Source: Palsa-189 sp963803735
GTDB taxonomy: Bacteria; Acidobacteriota; Terriglobia; Acidiferrales; UBA7541
Direction: 5' to 3'
NCBI GenBank assembly: GCA_963803735.1
Contig: CAWDNV010000010.1
Coordinates: forward strand, 992,001 to 1,056,000
DNA: 64,000 nt
Shown here: positions 32,137 to 41,162 of the stretch, in pieces
How positions within the stretch are numbered: position 1 is the first letter of the stretch
How the letters are laid out: each line of letters opens with the position of its first letter
Program-made: the position numbers and the translations under genes
The notes under the pieces: model-generated
Told to the model about the DNA's origin: nothing
Databases searched by the model: none
Seen by the model: only the letters and a program-made list of their open reading frames with translations

Positions 32137-33549
32137 TACTTTGCCTTTCTCGCCTTTATTGCCGGCCGCACACCATCTCGAAAATGTTATAAGGCGCGCA
32201 CTTCGCCTTCCTCCTGACGATTCATCGCGCCGAGTGCGCTTGCATCGTCTACCCAATTTGCTTTCTCTGACCCGATCCCCGACCGCGTCGGCCGTTCCCT
32301 ACCGCGTGGACTTCACTCGACTCTTTCTACTGGCCCGAGACCGTCTAAAGAATCGTATAAGGCGTGTACTTCGCCTTCCGCATGCCAATTTATCGCGCGA
32401 GTGCGCCTGCGTGATCTCGCCGACTTGATTCTGGGCCGATCCTCGACCCTTATCGCGCCGACCTTCGCTCGCCTCTTTCTGCTGGCCCGAGAATGGTCTA
32501 AAGAATCGTATAAAGCGTGTACTTAGCTTTCCGCCTGACGATTCGCCGGGCCAAACGCCCTGCCTTGTGTCGCCACTTTTGCTTTCCCAGTCAGGGGCTC
32601 CGATTCTGTGGCGAATCACCCCAGATTTCAGAATCACCAAGCCTTCCCGGCTCCACTCCGGACCTTTCGGGGCCACTTTTTCCGGTCTCCGCTCCACGCT
32701 GCAACATCCTGCCCTCCGCGCCTCCTCTCTGCGCCTCCTCTCTGGCGGTTCCTCTCTGGCGGCTCCCTCCGCCTCTGCGGCCTGCGCCCGAGTTGCTCCC
32801 AGCCTCCGTGCGGATTTTCCCCGGTTCGCCATCGCTTTTGATATGTTTCGATCCCTTCCTATACATTATCCGCTCAACCAGGGAAGCGGGATCATTCGCG
32901 GCCTTCTCGGTTGCTGTTCTGTTGGTTCCGCCATGGTTCTCGCGCTCCATTAGCCATGCGCAACGAATCTCCACGCCACCTTTGTACGGTTGACACGACG
33001 GATCTCGTAAGCCAGGACAAAAGCGCTCGGACAATGCTACTGAACGCTCAGGATTCGCAATTCGGCGCGCTCCGGTGAATCCCAATCTGACGTCGCGAAC
33101 GACGCCACTATTTGGCGACACTGTCGCAAATGCACGTCAAAAGCGCCGGCTTGGACCCTGCGCTCCACCGGCCTGGAACCTGCGCTACAAGTGACAAAGT
33201 AGCGGACGACGCACAGCCATGCGTTGCGGCACTCGGCATCGGGAGCGGCCATGCGCGAGGGCGGCGGCAAGCAATCGCACGGGTGAAAACGGCAGCAGGG
33301 GTGACCAGACTGCGCTAAGGCAGCGGCCGGCTAAACGGGAGCTGCAAACATTGTTGCCGCACGCGGGCGAGAGCCTGCTTCTGGCAGCGGCCGGCTAATC
33401 GGCCGGAGCAACAGCGCAGCGGCGGCACGGGGCGGCACGACGCACCGCGGTGCTCAAGTCCCCTTAGGACGACCAAATGGCGGAGCGAAAGGACGTGCGG
33501 CGCCAAGTGCGGGGCCGCGAGATGTGGGGACGCGGCGCCACAGAGCAGG

Positions 33550-34020
33550 TCACACGGCGCGCGGGGGCTTTGGTTGACCCGCTTCAAGGAGCTGTTCTTT
33601 GCGATAGATCATGGAATTGATGTCGTAGGTGGCGAGCTCGAATCCATGACCATGCGTGATTGCGTCGGTGGGGCAGGCTTCGACGCAGTATCCGCAAAAA
33701 ATGCAGCGCGAATAGTCGATGTTGTAAACAGTGGCGTAACGTTCGGCGGCAGAGATGCGATTGGTTTCGGTATTTTCGGCGGCTTCGATATAGATGCAGC
33801 GGGCGGGACAGGCCGCGGAACAAAGAAAGCAGGCGACGCACTTCTCGAGTCCGTCCTCGTCGCGCTGCAGGACGTGGATGCCGCGATAACGCGGCTGAAA
33901 ATGGACGGGCTCGTCGGGGTAATTTTCCGTCGTCGTCTTTCGCCAAAGATTGCGAAAGGTGACGCTGAAGCCCTTGGCCAGCGCCGTGATCGTGTCGCCG
34001 ACTTCTCCGATGATTGCCAT
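33550..34020 (-). CDS. nuoI: NADH-quinone oxidoreductase subunit I (NuoI)
   Basis: 156-residue peripheral subunit of complex I carrying two [4Fe-4S] clusters (N6a/N6b) that relay electrons towards the quinone site. The two ferredoxin motifs are CVACFLCSAACP and CIFCGYCVEACP, each CxxCxxCxxxCP. The N-terminal amphipathic part (ITALAKGFSVTFRNLW) and the conserved ENYPDEPVHFQPRYRG are typical. ATG 34020 is preferred to GTG 34035. No other nuo gene is adjacent, so this copy is separated from its usual operon; it may be a dispersed subunit gene or a second copy. Confidence 0.92.
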   Translation of the reverse strand: MAIIGEVGDTITALAKGFSVTFRNLWRKTTTENYPDEPVHFQPRYRGIHVLQRDEDGLEKCVACFLCSAACPARCIYIEAAENTETNRISAAERYATVYNIDYSRCIFCGYCVEACPTDAITHGHGFELATYDINSMIYRKEQLLEAGQPKPPRAV

Positions 34021-34156
34021 ATTCTCTGAATTCACCTGCCAGCTAGTTTAGCAGCGTGCCACCCCTCGCCGGGGCTGTATCCTTTCCGTAAGTTTTCCCA
34101 CCGCTTCCGCAGTGGGCTACGCTGTTTCGTACCTCACGGGACTTCTGACCACGTGA

Positions 34157-35155
34157 CTAGGCCTGCGCGACCGCGAGCGGCGTGCCCGTGAGCGCTGCGA
34201 TGATCTGCTTGCCGTGAAAACGGCCGTTCTCGATAAAAATTTCGCTGGTGTGTTTTCCGCCGATGACGACTCCGGCCAGATACAAACCGGGGACGTTGCT
34301 CTCCAGCGTCTGGGGATCGAGCGCGGGCTTATTCGTCTCCGAATCGAGCTTCACGCCAAGCTGCCGCAGGAAATCGAAATCAGGATGGTAACCGGTGAGC
34401 GCGAACACCTCGACTGCAGGTAAGGCTGCCTCCCCGCCCGGACCAACTACGTGCACCGATTCGGGCGTGATGCGCACGACCTGCGTGTTGAAAAGCGCCT
34501 TGATCTGTCCCGCCTTGATGCGATTTTCGATATCGGGGCGCACCCAATATTTGATCGTGGAACCAAGTTCGGCGCGGCGGTGCACCAGCGTCACGCGAGC
34601 GCCGGTGCGATAGAGATCGAGCGCGGCTTCCGCGGCGGAATTTTTGCCGCCGACGACCACCACATCGCGCCGCCAAAAAGGATGCGGCTCCGTGTAGTAA
34701 TGCGAGACGTGGGGCAGATCCTCGCCCGGCACTCCGAGACAATTCGGCAAATCGTAATAGCCAGTGGCGACGATGAGCTTGCGCGCTTCGTATTGTTCGA
34801 TCGCGCCGTCCTGCGTTTTTGTGTGCACGCGGAAATCGCCGTCGCTGCCCTCGACGCGCGTCACCATCTCGCCCAGACGCAGCTCGAGATCGTAATGCTC
34901 GACGCATTTGCGGTAATACTTCAGCGCTTCGACGCGGTTCGGCTTTTCCGTGGCGCTGACGAACGGTAGATCGCCGATCTCCAGCAGTTCCGGCGTGGTG
35001 AAAAACACCATGTTCACCGGATAGTGGTAGATCGAATTGCACAGCACGCCCTTATCGATCACCAGCGGACGCAAGCCGGCGCGTTTGACTTCGATGGCGC
35101 AGGCCAGGCCCGTGGGGCCAGCGCCAACGCAGATCACGTCGTAAGGAGCATTCAT
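34157..35155 (-). CDS. YpdA-family FAD/NAD(P)H-dependent reductase (putative bacillithiol disulfide reductase)
   Basis: 332-residue flavoprotein of the YpdA/Bdr family. The FAD motif CVGAGPTG (about 9-16), the family-specific KGVLCNSIYHYPVNMVFFTTPELLEIG and the NADPH motif VVVGGKNSAAEAAL are present. ALTGYHPD and the C-terminal AGVVIGGKHTSEIFIENGRFHG close the fold. It lacks the CxxC of thioredoxin reductases. In Firmicutes YpdA reduces bacillithiol disulfide; many Acidobacteriota also have bacillithiol genes, so that role is plausible. It lies 121 bases upstream of nuoI on the same strand, and could be cotranscribed. Confidence 0.85.
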   Translation of the reverse strand: MNAPYDVICVGAGPTGLACAIEVKRAGLRPLVIDKGVLCNSIYHYPVNMVFFTTPELLEIGDLPFVSATEKPNRVEALKYYRKCVEHYDLELRLGEMVTRVEGSDGDFRVHTKTQDGAIEQYEARKLIVATGYYDLPNCLGVPGEDLPHVSHYYTEPHPFWRRDVVVVGGKNSAAEAALDLYRTGARVTLVHRRAELGSTIKYWVRPDIENRIKAGQIKALFNTQVVRITPESVHVVGPGGEAALPAVEVFALTGYHPDFDFLRQLGVKLDSETNKPALDPQTLESNVPGLYLAGVVIGGKHTSEIFIENGRFHGKQIIAALTGTPLAVAQA

Positions 35156-35253
35156 TTATTTAGTCCGATTTTCGGTAGCATCCTTTACTGATTATCCTAA
35201 TCAGCTATCCAGTCTGCCTACTCGTGCTCGGGTTTGCAAATCGAGCCTAAGCT

Positions 35254-35631
35254 TCAATTTTCTCGCGAGCTCTGGCCCGCATGCGGAACGAGTCGGGCGC
35301 GCAGCGCGCGGCTCATCTCCATGACGTCCTGCGGCCAAGCCTGCACCAACTCCAGTTGGGCCAACGCGTCGGCGATCTGTCGCGCTTCGGCCGCGTCCAG
35401 ATCGATCGAGACCGAGCTCTCGGGATTCTCCGCCGGATACGGCGTGGAGTTTCCCATCACCGCACCCATCTTCAGCAACAGGCGATCGGCGCTCCCCGGA
35501 GTCTTGCTGTTGGCGATGGCCTCGAAATCCACGCTGAAGCCATCCGCCTCCTGGTGCAGCATGCCCGGCCGGGTGGCACGCACCAGGCTGACCAGCGCCA
35601 GGATCAGTTCGTCGCTGCTGAAGGTCATCAT
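35254..35631 (-). CDS. Hypothetical protein
   Basis: 125 residues from two adjacent ATG codons (35631, 35628). The sequence is compact and helical (SSDELILALVSLVRATRPGM, VDFEAIANSKTPGSADRLLLKMGAVMG, LDAAEARQIADALAQLELVQAWPQDVMEMSRALRARL). No signal peptide, no membrane span and no motif I can name. It lies upstream of the YpdA gene on the same strand with a gap of about 100 bases. Confidence 0.65.
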   Translation of the reverse strand: MMTFSSDELILALVSLVRATRPGMLHQEADGFSVDFEAIANSKTPGSADRLLLKMGAVMGNSTPYPAENPESSVSIDLDAAEARQIADALAQLELVQAWPQDVMEMSRALRARLVPHAGQSSREN

Positions 35632-36010
35632 CTGATGTTACCGCGCTCGACCAAACCTGTCGCCCAAGTTTGGATCGAATCTCTGCCGGGGCCAACGAAA
35701 GGCGAACTGCAGATCCCTCGCCTGCACCCCAACGAGCGCAACTTTCTCGCTACGCGCGAGCGCTGCTCGCGCTCGAGACGCGTCTCGTTGGGGGCCCCGC
35801 ATTCGCTACGCTCCTCCTGATGACAGCTCTCATCCCCGTGAAGGCGGGCGGGTGGGGCTCCCGAAAAAGCAAAGGCAAAAGAAAAAGCAGATCCCGCGTC
35901 GCCTTTGCTTGTAGAAAAAGCCCGCGCGTACCATTACCTACCATAAGTCCCGTATCGCGCTTCCTTCGCCAACACATTAAAAATTCATAACAATTCGGGG
36001 GAACGTAACC
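35632..36010. other. Intergenic region with dispersed repeat
   Basis: About 380 bases. It contains a degenerate copy of the dispersed repeat seen at 11620 (CAGATCCCTCGCC near 35710, GATGACAGCTC near 35819, AAAAGCAGATCCC near 35892) and the leader of the response regulator gene. No gene seen. Confidence 0.5.
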
Positions 36011-36517
36011 ATGGCGCGTGTGTTACTGGTCGACCATAGCCAAGCCGTCCTTAAGACCGTGCGCGAAGTGCTGACCAACGAAGGCCTGGAGATTTGCGGT
36101 GAGGCCCTCAATGGAAAGCAGGCCATCGAAGAGGCTGTGCGCCTAAAACCCGATTTCATTATTTTGGACCATTCCCTGCCGGACCTCACCGGCGTCCAGG
36201 CCGCCTACGAAATCCGCCAGCGCCTCGGAAACGTGAAGATCGTCTTTTTCACGCTTCGCGATGAACCTACCATGTCAGCCGCTGCGCACGTTGTGGGCGC
36301 GGACGCATTCGTTTCCAAATCCACACCGGGCGAACTGGTGCTCGCGTTGCGGCGTCTCATTGAGGAGCGCGGCCCGGAAGCTCCTCTCGGACTTGGTCCA
36401 GCGACCATAGCTCCCGCCGCCAGTCCGCGACTACAGAACTCGCAGCTACCAGACCCGTTCGCCGCAAAACGCGCCCCCGTCATCCCCGTCCCCTGCAAAA
36501 ATAATTGTAAGTGCTGA
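36011..36517 (+). CDS. Response regulator, receiver domain only
   Basis: 168-residue CheY-like receiver without a recognisable output domain. Phosphoacceptor Asp53 (FIILDHSLPDLTG), Thr81 (FFTLRD) and Lys103 (FVSKSTPGEL) are in place. The first acidic pair is reduced to LLVDHS, with only one Asp at position 8. A 45-residue Pro/Ala-rich tail ends CKNNCKC and is probably disordered; the Cys cluster at the very end is unusual. The start ATG follows GGGGGAAC. A sensor kinase gene lies 3 kb away at 39409-40608 but is not in the same operon. Confidence 0.85.
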   Translation: MARVLLVDHSQAVLKTVREVLTNEGLEICGEALNGKQAIEEAVRLKPDFIILDHSLPDLTGVQAAYEIRQRLGNVKIVFFTLRDEPTMSAAAHVVGADAFVSKSTPGELVLALRRLIEERGPEAPLGLGPATIAPAASPRLQNSQLPDPFAAKRAPVIPVPCKNNCKC

Positions 36518-36602
36518 TTCTGCTCGACTTTAAGTCTAGCAATTTCGTAAGTGCTCATTCTGCTTGGTTTGCGGACGCATTTTCGTAAGTGCTGATTCTG
36601 TT
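36507..36602. repeat. Three direct copies of GTAAGTGCTGATTCTG
   Basis: Copies start at 36507, 36547 and 36585, spacing 40 and 38 bases, with one mismatch (CTCATT) in the middle copy. They span the 3' end of the response regulator gene and the 3' end of the convergent gene at 36555-37328. They may be a small regulatory array or a 3'-end repeat. Confidence 0.7.
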
Positions 36603-37328
36603 GGAGTAAGCGAGTTCGGCTCTTACCGAGGAGCCATTCGGTTTTGCGGCCGAAGCCGGTGATCCTAATCGGAGCGCCGGGTTTTCTTGTGAGGCACGAT
36701 CAACGACGCTGGCGGCGTTCTCAGCGCGAGCAATCGCAAAGCTCTGCAATAGAACATGGGCGAGGTGGGCGAAGGTGGCTGCTTCCTGCCGTGAGATGCG
36801 CCTTTGGGCAAGCAGCCGAATTACCTGGGCGACCGCGCGGCTAACGCCGACAGGGGTGCTGAGGTCACTGCAGGCGGAATAGAGTTCGGGGAGATCGAAT
36901 GCAGCGCCGTGAACAATACGCGGGGAGGAGACGTACGGAACGCCAAACAACTGCTCTTCTCTTTCTGAGTGGTAGGTGCAGAGAGAAGGATGAATATCGG
37001 AGCGCGCCATGGTGCACTGACGTCCATCAGAAAACATGAACTGGCAGCGTTCGGGAAGCGGGTTGGTATCTATTTTACCTTCGACATAATCGTCGTAGCG
37101 ATAGGGAGCCGCCTTTGGGCGGTGACTTTCCGGCGGGAAATGGTAGGCGGTCGCCGGAAAAGGTTCCGTCCCGCATGTTGCCGTTACAGCGGCGGAGTTG
37201 GAGTTGTTGTCTGTCGATTCCCTGCCCTGATTTGCATTTGTGGATTTTCTCGATCGCGTCAAGCTGGCCGGCGGCGACGGGATTCTAGTCGAACGACTTT
37301 CCAGCGCCAACCCGCCATCGTCCGTCAT
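36555..37328 (-). CDS. Hypothetical protein with a Cys/His zinc-knuckle-like motif
   Basis: 257 residues. The recognisable part is CQFMFSDGRQCTMARSDIHP then SLCTYHSEREEQL, a C-x8-C-x10-C-x2-H arrangement likely to bind zinc. A helical region follows (RAVAQVIRLLAQRRISRQEAATFAHLAHVLLQSFAIARAE). The N-terminal 80 residues are polar and disordered, and overlap the 5' end of the divergent TPR gene. The true start may be nearer the motif. The C-terminal codons are formed by the 16-base repeats at 36547-36602. Confidence 0.6.
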   Translation of the reverse strand: MTDDGGLALESRSTRIPSPPASLTRSRKSTNANQGRESTDNNSNSAAVTATCGTEPFPATAYHFPPESHRPKAAPYRYDDYVEGKIDTNPLPERCQFMFSDGRQCTMARSDIHPSLCTYHSEREEQLFGVPYVSSPRIVHGAAFDLPELYSACSDLSTPVGVSRAVAQVIRLLAQRRISRQEAATFAHLAHVLLQSFAIARAENAASVVDRASQENPALRLGSPASAAKPNGSSVRAELAYSNRISTYENASANQAE

Positions 37329-39036
37329 TACTGCCAATGGGGAGCGGGGGCCGATTCAGCATCTGGCCAAATGCGCCGCGCTGATCCACATAGGCGACAT
37401 GGAGTCTGCCCAGGAAGAATGCCGGGCCGCGATTAAGGAGAATCCCACGAGTCCCTGGCCACTGCTGGTAAACGCCAAACTCATGGAGTACACCTCCCCT
37501 GGGGAAACCGGGGCAACGACAGAAGTGGGAGAAACAGACGCGAAGCAGAAGAACCTGCTTCGAGAGGCGGCGGCTCTCGGCCCGAATTTAGCGATGGTTC
37601 GGGAGCCCTCGCTCTTCGGACTGGTTTCGGAGCAACAGGAGCCGCCCGCGTCAGCCTACTCGCTGGAGGAGCAACTGGACGTTATCGGGGGGTCTGGCAG
37701 AATTATCTTTGTTCCTCGCTCCCCAGAAGACGCTCTCCCCACCGCTACGGACCCGAATGAGTCAATTAACCCTGCACTGCGTCGCCTAATTCAGATGGAG
37801 CCCGACCTGGCCAACAGTCACGTGCTGCTCGCCAGCGAGTATGCAAACGCTCACAATTTCGTCATGGCGGAAAGCGAACTTCGAGAGGCCGTTCGCCTCG
37901 AACCGGACAACCCGGAACTTCACGTCTTTCTTTCAGACTTTTATAATTCGCAGCACGATGTGGAGGCAGAACTGGCGGAATTCCACGAAGCGGCGAGGAT
38001 TACGCCTTTCGGCGAGTTCCGCTTGGAGTTGGCGCAGGCCTTGGAGGAGCTAGGCCGTATTCAGGAGGCGATCAAGGAGTCGCAAATCATGGTGGCCATG
38101 CGTCCCGCGGATCGCTCTGCGACGGGCGTACTGGTCCGACGCTATCTCGAGCAGAAGGATCGCACGTCCGCGATCGAGGCGCTGCGGAGCTTCGTCAGAG
38201 CTTCATCTGCGAAATTCATAGACCAAGCCAAGGTTGTGGACGCGGATTTCGTGGAGCTGAACCAACTCGCGGAGCTGCTAAAAGAAAACGGCGAGCCGGA
38301 TGCCGCCGCCGAACAGTACGTTTTTATGCTTCGCTACAAGCCGAATGACAAGGACCTGCATAACAATTACGGTGTGTTCCTCATGGAGCTACAGCGACTC
38401 GATGAAGCAGTAGAGGAATTCAACGAGGCGCTCCGGCTTGATCCGACCATGTCCACCCCGCACCACAATATCGGCATATGTCTGGCATTGAAAAAGAATA
38501 TCGATGGTGCGATCGGCGAGTTCGAGCAGGCGCTGGAACTCAATCCCGAGGAGCATAACACCCGCATTTTCCTTGGCGCTGCGCTGGGGCAGAAGGGCAA
38601 CCTCAAGGACGCGAAGCACGAGTTTCAACAAGCCATCGAGAAAAATCCGAAGGATGCGGATGCGCACGCGACCGTCGGGTACGAACTGGGCGAGCTGAAA
38701 GATACGGCGGACGCGATACAGGAGCTGCAGATTGCGTTGGAACTCGTGCCGAATTCTCCGGCAGTGGAAAACAATCTGGCCTGGATCTATGCGACGGCAG
38801 ATGATCCGAAGTACCGAGATCCGGCCAAGGCGCTGGCTCTCGCACGCAGCGCCGTGACGGCTTCGCCGCAGCCGGCCTTTCTGGATACACTCGCGGAGGC
38901 GCTGCTCCTCACTGGCCGCGCCGACGAAGCGCTAGCCGTGGAAACGCAGGCGGCCACCCTCGATCCGCAAAATTCCGAATTGCAGTCTCGCCTGGGGCGC
39001 TTTCGCGAAGCAGCGCGTCGAGCCTCAAAGCCCTGA
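37240..39036 (+). CDS. TPR-repeat protein
   Basis: 598 residues made of tetratricopeptide-like helical repeats. A TPR-like pair appears near residues 47-85 (IQHLAKCAALIHIGDMESAQEECRAAIKENP). Canonical repeats run from about 185 to the end, for instance NSHVLLASEYANAHNFVMAESELREAVRLEP, NNYGVFLMELQRLDEAVEEFNEALRLDP and NTRIFLGAALGQKGNLKDAKHEFQQAIEKNP. There is no signal peptide. GTG 37240 is the only in-frame start before the first repeat and overlaps a divergent gene, so the gene may have lost its original 5' end. Protein-protein scaffold; partner unknown. Confidence 0.75.
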   Translation: MDFLDRVKLAGGDGILVERLSSANPPSSVITANGERGPIQHLAKCAALIHIGDMESAQEECRAAIKENPTSPWPLLVNAKLMEYTSPGETGATTEVGETDAKQKNLLREAAALGPNLAMVREPSLFGLVSEQQEPPASAYSLEEQLDVIGGSGRIIFVPRSPEDALPTATDPNESINPALRRLIQMEPDLANSHVLLASEYANAHNFVMAESELREAVRLEPDNPELHVFLSDFYNSQHDVEAELAEFHEAARITPFGEFRLELAQALEELGRIQEAIKESQIMVAMRPADRSATGVLVRRYLEQKDRTSAIEALRSFVRASSAKFIDQAKVVDADFVELNQLAELLKENGEPDAAAEQYVFMLRYKPNDKDLHNNYGVFLMELQRLDEAVEEFNEALRLDPTMSTPHHNIGICLALKKNIDGAIGEFEQALELNPEEHNTRIFLGAALGQKGNLKDAKHEFQQAIEKNPKDADAHATVGYELGELKDTADAIQELQIALELVPNSPAVENNLAWIYATADDPKYRDPAKALALARSAVTASPQPAFLDTLAEALLLTGRADEALAVETQAATLDPQNSELQSRLGRFREAARRASKP

Positions 39037-39408
39037 CAGCTCCTGAGAAATAAGTCGGCACGGGGGCGCCCACCTTCTGACAGCTTGGGCTGAGGAAGCA
39101 CAGCCAAGAGTGGCTGTGCCACCCAAAATGCGCAGAGGGATTCCTCACTGCGTTCGGAATGACGACTCGGGGTAGCGGCGCGCTGGGTTAAGAACGTGCG
39201 GCACCCGCTTTGCCAATGGGTCAGACGGAAAACCTCGGAGGGATTCCTCACTGCGTTCGGAATGACGATGCGGGGTAGCGGCGCGCTGGGCTAAGAACGT
39301 GCGGCACCCGCTTCGCCAATCGGGCAGACGAAAAACCTCGGAGGGATTCCTCACTGCGTTCGGAATGACGATGCGGGGGTAGCGGCGCGCTGGGCTAAGA
39401 ACCGTAAT
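39037..39408. other. Intergenic repeat region after the TPR gene
   Basis: Contains a REP-type hairpin (GCACAGCCAAGAGTGGCTGTGC, arms about 39097-39118) and three tandem 103-bp repeats, described separately. No gene. Confidence 0.7.
39135..39400. repeat. Tandem 103-bp repeats (three units, last partial)
   Basis: Units start at 39135, 39238 and 39341 with GAGGGATTCCTCACTGCGTT, exactly 103 bases apart, and run through CGGAATGACGA, GGTAGCGGCGCGCTGGG, AAGAACGTGCGGCACCCGC and CAGACG-AAAACCTCG. The same unit occurs three times at 43402-43650 and once, truncated, at 42196. Confidence 0.9.
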
Positions 39409-40608
39409 CTACGTGGCCGGATGGCCGAACAGGGGAATCTTTGCCTCCACCTTAGTTCCGGGTTCCTCTCTGGAAACCGATAGTTCGCCGCCGAATTGAC
39501 GGACTCGCTCCCGCATACCACTGAGACCGACGCCAAACAGACGCGGTGTCATCCTACCGCCTTCGAACATCTCGGGCGGTAAACCCTTGCCGTAATCGCG
39601 AACTGTGACCGTCACCGTATCTGCTTGTTTCTCCACATCGACTCGAGCGCTCTTGGTTTCGGCATGGCGATAGGCGTTTGTGAGCGACTCTTGGACGATG
39701 CGAAAAATAGTTATTTCAATGTCCTTGTGAAGGCGAGGGAAGCTTGTCGGCTTCAGGCTCAAAGAGGCTTCAAGGCCATTGCGCTTCGCCAATCCACCCA
39801 CATACCAATCCAGTGCGGCTGTCAGGCCCACTTCGTCCAGCAGAGGCGGATGCAGCAGATACGATAGATTGCGAACGGTCTTTAACGCAGTTTCAGCCAA
39901 TTCCGCAGCTTGCGATATCTGAGGGTTGTTTCCAGCCTTCTCTACCATGCCTAGAATCATGCCTAAACCGGAGAGTTGCTGTCCCAATTCGTCATGCAGC
40001 TCTCGGGCAAGGCGCTGCCGCTCTGAATCTTGAACCCTCAACAACTGCGACGAGAGTCTTTGAAGTTCCAAGGTTCGGAGTTCTACCACTCGCTGGGATT
40101 CGGCGAGCTGGCTGAGGCGCATACGCAGCTCCTGATTCAAATCCTGGATGCGTTCCTCATTTAGTTTGCGCTCAGTCAGGTCTCGCGTAACCTTGGAAAA
40201 GCCTATTAGCTCGCCGTTGTCGTCGCGCACGGCAGTGATCGTGACAGAAGCCCAGAATGAGGAGCCGTCTTTCTTGACCCGCCAGCCCTCGTCGGCGAAA
40301 CGGCCCTCCTTCGCAGCCAACTCCAGCTCTCGCATCGGCCAGCCGCTCTGGACTGCCTCGGGCAGGTAGAATTTGGAGAAATGTTGCCCTAGGACTTCGT
40401 CCCTCGTGTAGCCCTTGATCGCCTGGGCTCCCTGATTCCATGTCGTTACGATTCCTTTGGGATCAAGAAAGAAGATGGCATACTCTCCTACACCCTCGAC
40501 CAGGCGGCGGAAGATTTCGTTGTCCGAATAATCAACTTCTCGCACGAGTGCAACTGCCTCCCCGTTAGCTGAATTGGGCGTGGGCGTGCTCGTTCCGTCC
40601 GTATTCAT
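39409..40608 (-). CDS. PAS-domain sensor histidine kinase (HisKA_3/NarL-type)
   Basis: 399-residue cytoplasmic kinase. The PAS domain spans about 30-150 (YAIFFLDPKGIVTTWNQGAQAIKGYTRDEVLGQ, then VTRDLTERKLNEER), with a coiled-coil linker at about 148-190. The HisKA_3 dimerisation box RQRLARELHDELGQQLSG contains the phosphoacceptor His205. The HATPase_c domain has the N-box (IFRIVQESLTNAYRHA), G1 (VRDYGKGLP) and G2 (FGVGLSGMRERV). There are no transmembrane segments, so it senses an internal signal. NarL-type kinases pair with receiver-HTH regulators; the frameshifted receiver at 42923 has sequence similar to NarL receivers but lacks an HTH here. Confidence 0.9.
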   Translation of the reverse strand: MNTDGTSTPTPNSANGEAVALVREVDYSDNEIFRRLVEGVGEYAIFFLDPKGIVTTWNQGAQAIKGYTRDEVLGQHFSKFYLPEAVQSGWPMRELELAAKEGRFADEGWRVKKDGSSFWASVTITAVRDDNGELIGFSKVTRDLTERKLNEERIQDLNQELRMRLSQLAESQRVVELRTLELQRLSSQLLRVQDSERQRLARELHDELGQQLSGLGMILGMVEKAGNNPQISQAAELAETALKTVRNLSYLLHPPLLDEVGLTAALDWYVGGLAKRNGLEASLSLKPTSFPRLHKDIEITIFRIVQESLTNAYRHAETKSARVDVEKQADTVTVTVRDYGKGLPPEMFEGGRMTPRLFGVGLSGMRERVRQFGGELSVSREEPGTKVEAKIPLFGHPAT

Positions 40609-40846
40609 AAATGGATCGTGAAGCCTACTTAGAGACGCTTAATAAACCAATAACGTGTTTAGTGTAAGGGCCAAGAGAGCCAGCGATCTCTTGGGCTCAG
40701 TTTGCAGTCCATTGGGTCGGCTTCTGTCCCGCACACTTTCATGAAAGGGATTTCGGGGCAGACAGGCACCCTATCACACTTATGTCGGGATGCGATGTTC
40801 TCGATTGAACACCGAACACGGCCCGGCATTGAGGGTGGAATGTAGT

Positions 40847-41147
40847 CTACGCGCTGGCTCCCTTGGAAGTGCCGGGCGCGGATTTCGGTTTCATCGCTTG
40901 CTGGCATCGCGGGCAGGCACTGTCGTGTTCCTCGATAGCGTAGCTTTCGCCTGGGCGTGCCAGTAGTTTTGCACGCGCGGTGGCGTCTTCGTGCGTGTCG
41001 AACCGCTCCCAATCCAACGCTGTCTTGCCAGACCAGCGGATATGGTAGTGGGACTTGGCGAAGGGTTTGCTCCTGCCTTTCTTCTGCGCATATTTGGCGA
41101 TTGAGAAGTTTGCACGATCAGGCCGGCTTGCGTTTCGTCAAACGCAT
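40847..41147 (-). pseudogene. Small conserved hypothetical gene, frameshifted near its start
   Basis: The main reading (about 80 residues: SIAKYAQKKGRSKPFAKSHY, HIRWSGKTALDWERFDTHED, ARAKLLARPGESYAIEEHDSACPRCQQAM) is clearly protein-like but has no start codon. A start with the right position exists in another frame (ATG at 41147, MRLTKRKPA, then TGA). One base gained or lost at about 41120, in GGCCTGATC, would join them. The C-terminal CPRC is a possible metal-binding pair. The family is not recognised. Confidence 0.55.
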
Positions 41148-41162
41148 ATATAATCGTGGCAG

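Larger units (their letters stand above)
31405..32530. repeat. Array of degenerate repeats with a TATAAGGCG-TGTACTTCGCC core
   Basis: At least five related units with cores at about 31405-31430, 31641-31675, 32186-32212, 32351-32380 and 32501-32530. The best conserved units share CCGTCTAAAGAATCGTATAA then GGCGTGTACTTCGCCTTCCGC, followed by ATGCCAATT/CTGACGATT and CGCGCGAGTGCGC. Unit spacing is irregular (about 150-500 bases). On the - strand each core sits where the leader of a small gene would be. Confidence 0.6.
31276..33549. other. Long repeat-rich region without a clear gene
   Basis: About 2.27 kb. The first 1.3 kb contain a degenerate repeat array, a 68-bp direct repeat and one possible small ORF. 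From about 32560 to 33549 the DNA is GC-rich with Arg-rich open frames on both strands that look non-coding, plus a short direct repeat GGCAGCGGCCGGCTAA at about 33319 and 33381. It is the largest stretch of the window without a convincing gene. Confidence 0.6.

Noticed and set aside
32299..32832. 178-codon Arg-rich frame on the - strand
   Set aside because: Composition is dominated by Arg, Ala and Gly, overlaps the repeat array, and shows no segment with conserved-looking hydrophobic pattern.
39135..39400. 103-bp tandem repeats considered as CRISPR or as a gene
   Set aside because: Repeats are directly adjacent with no unique spacers, and the open frames through them are the usual artefacts of this repeat family.
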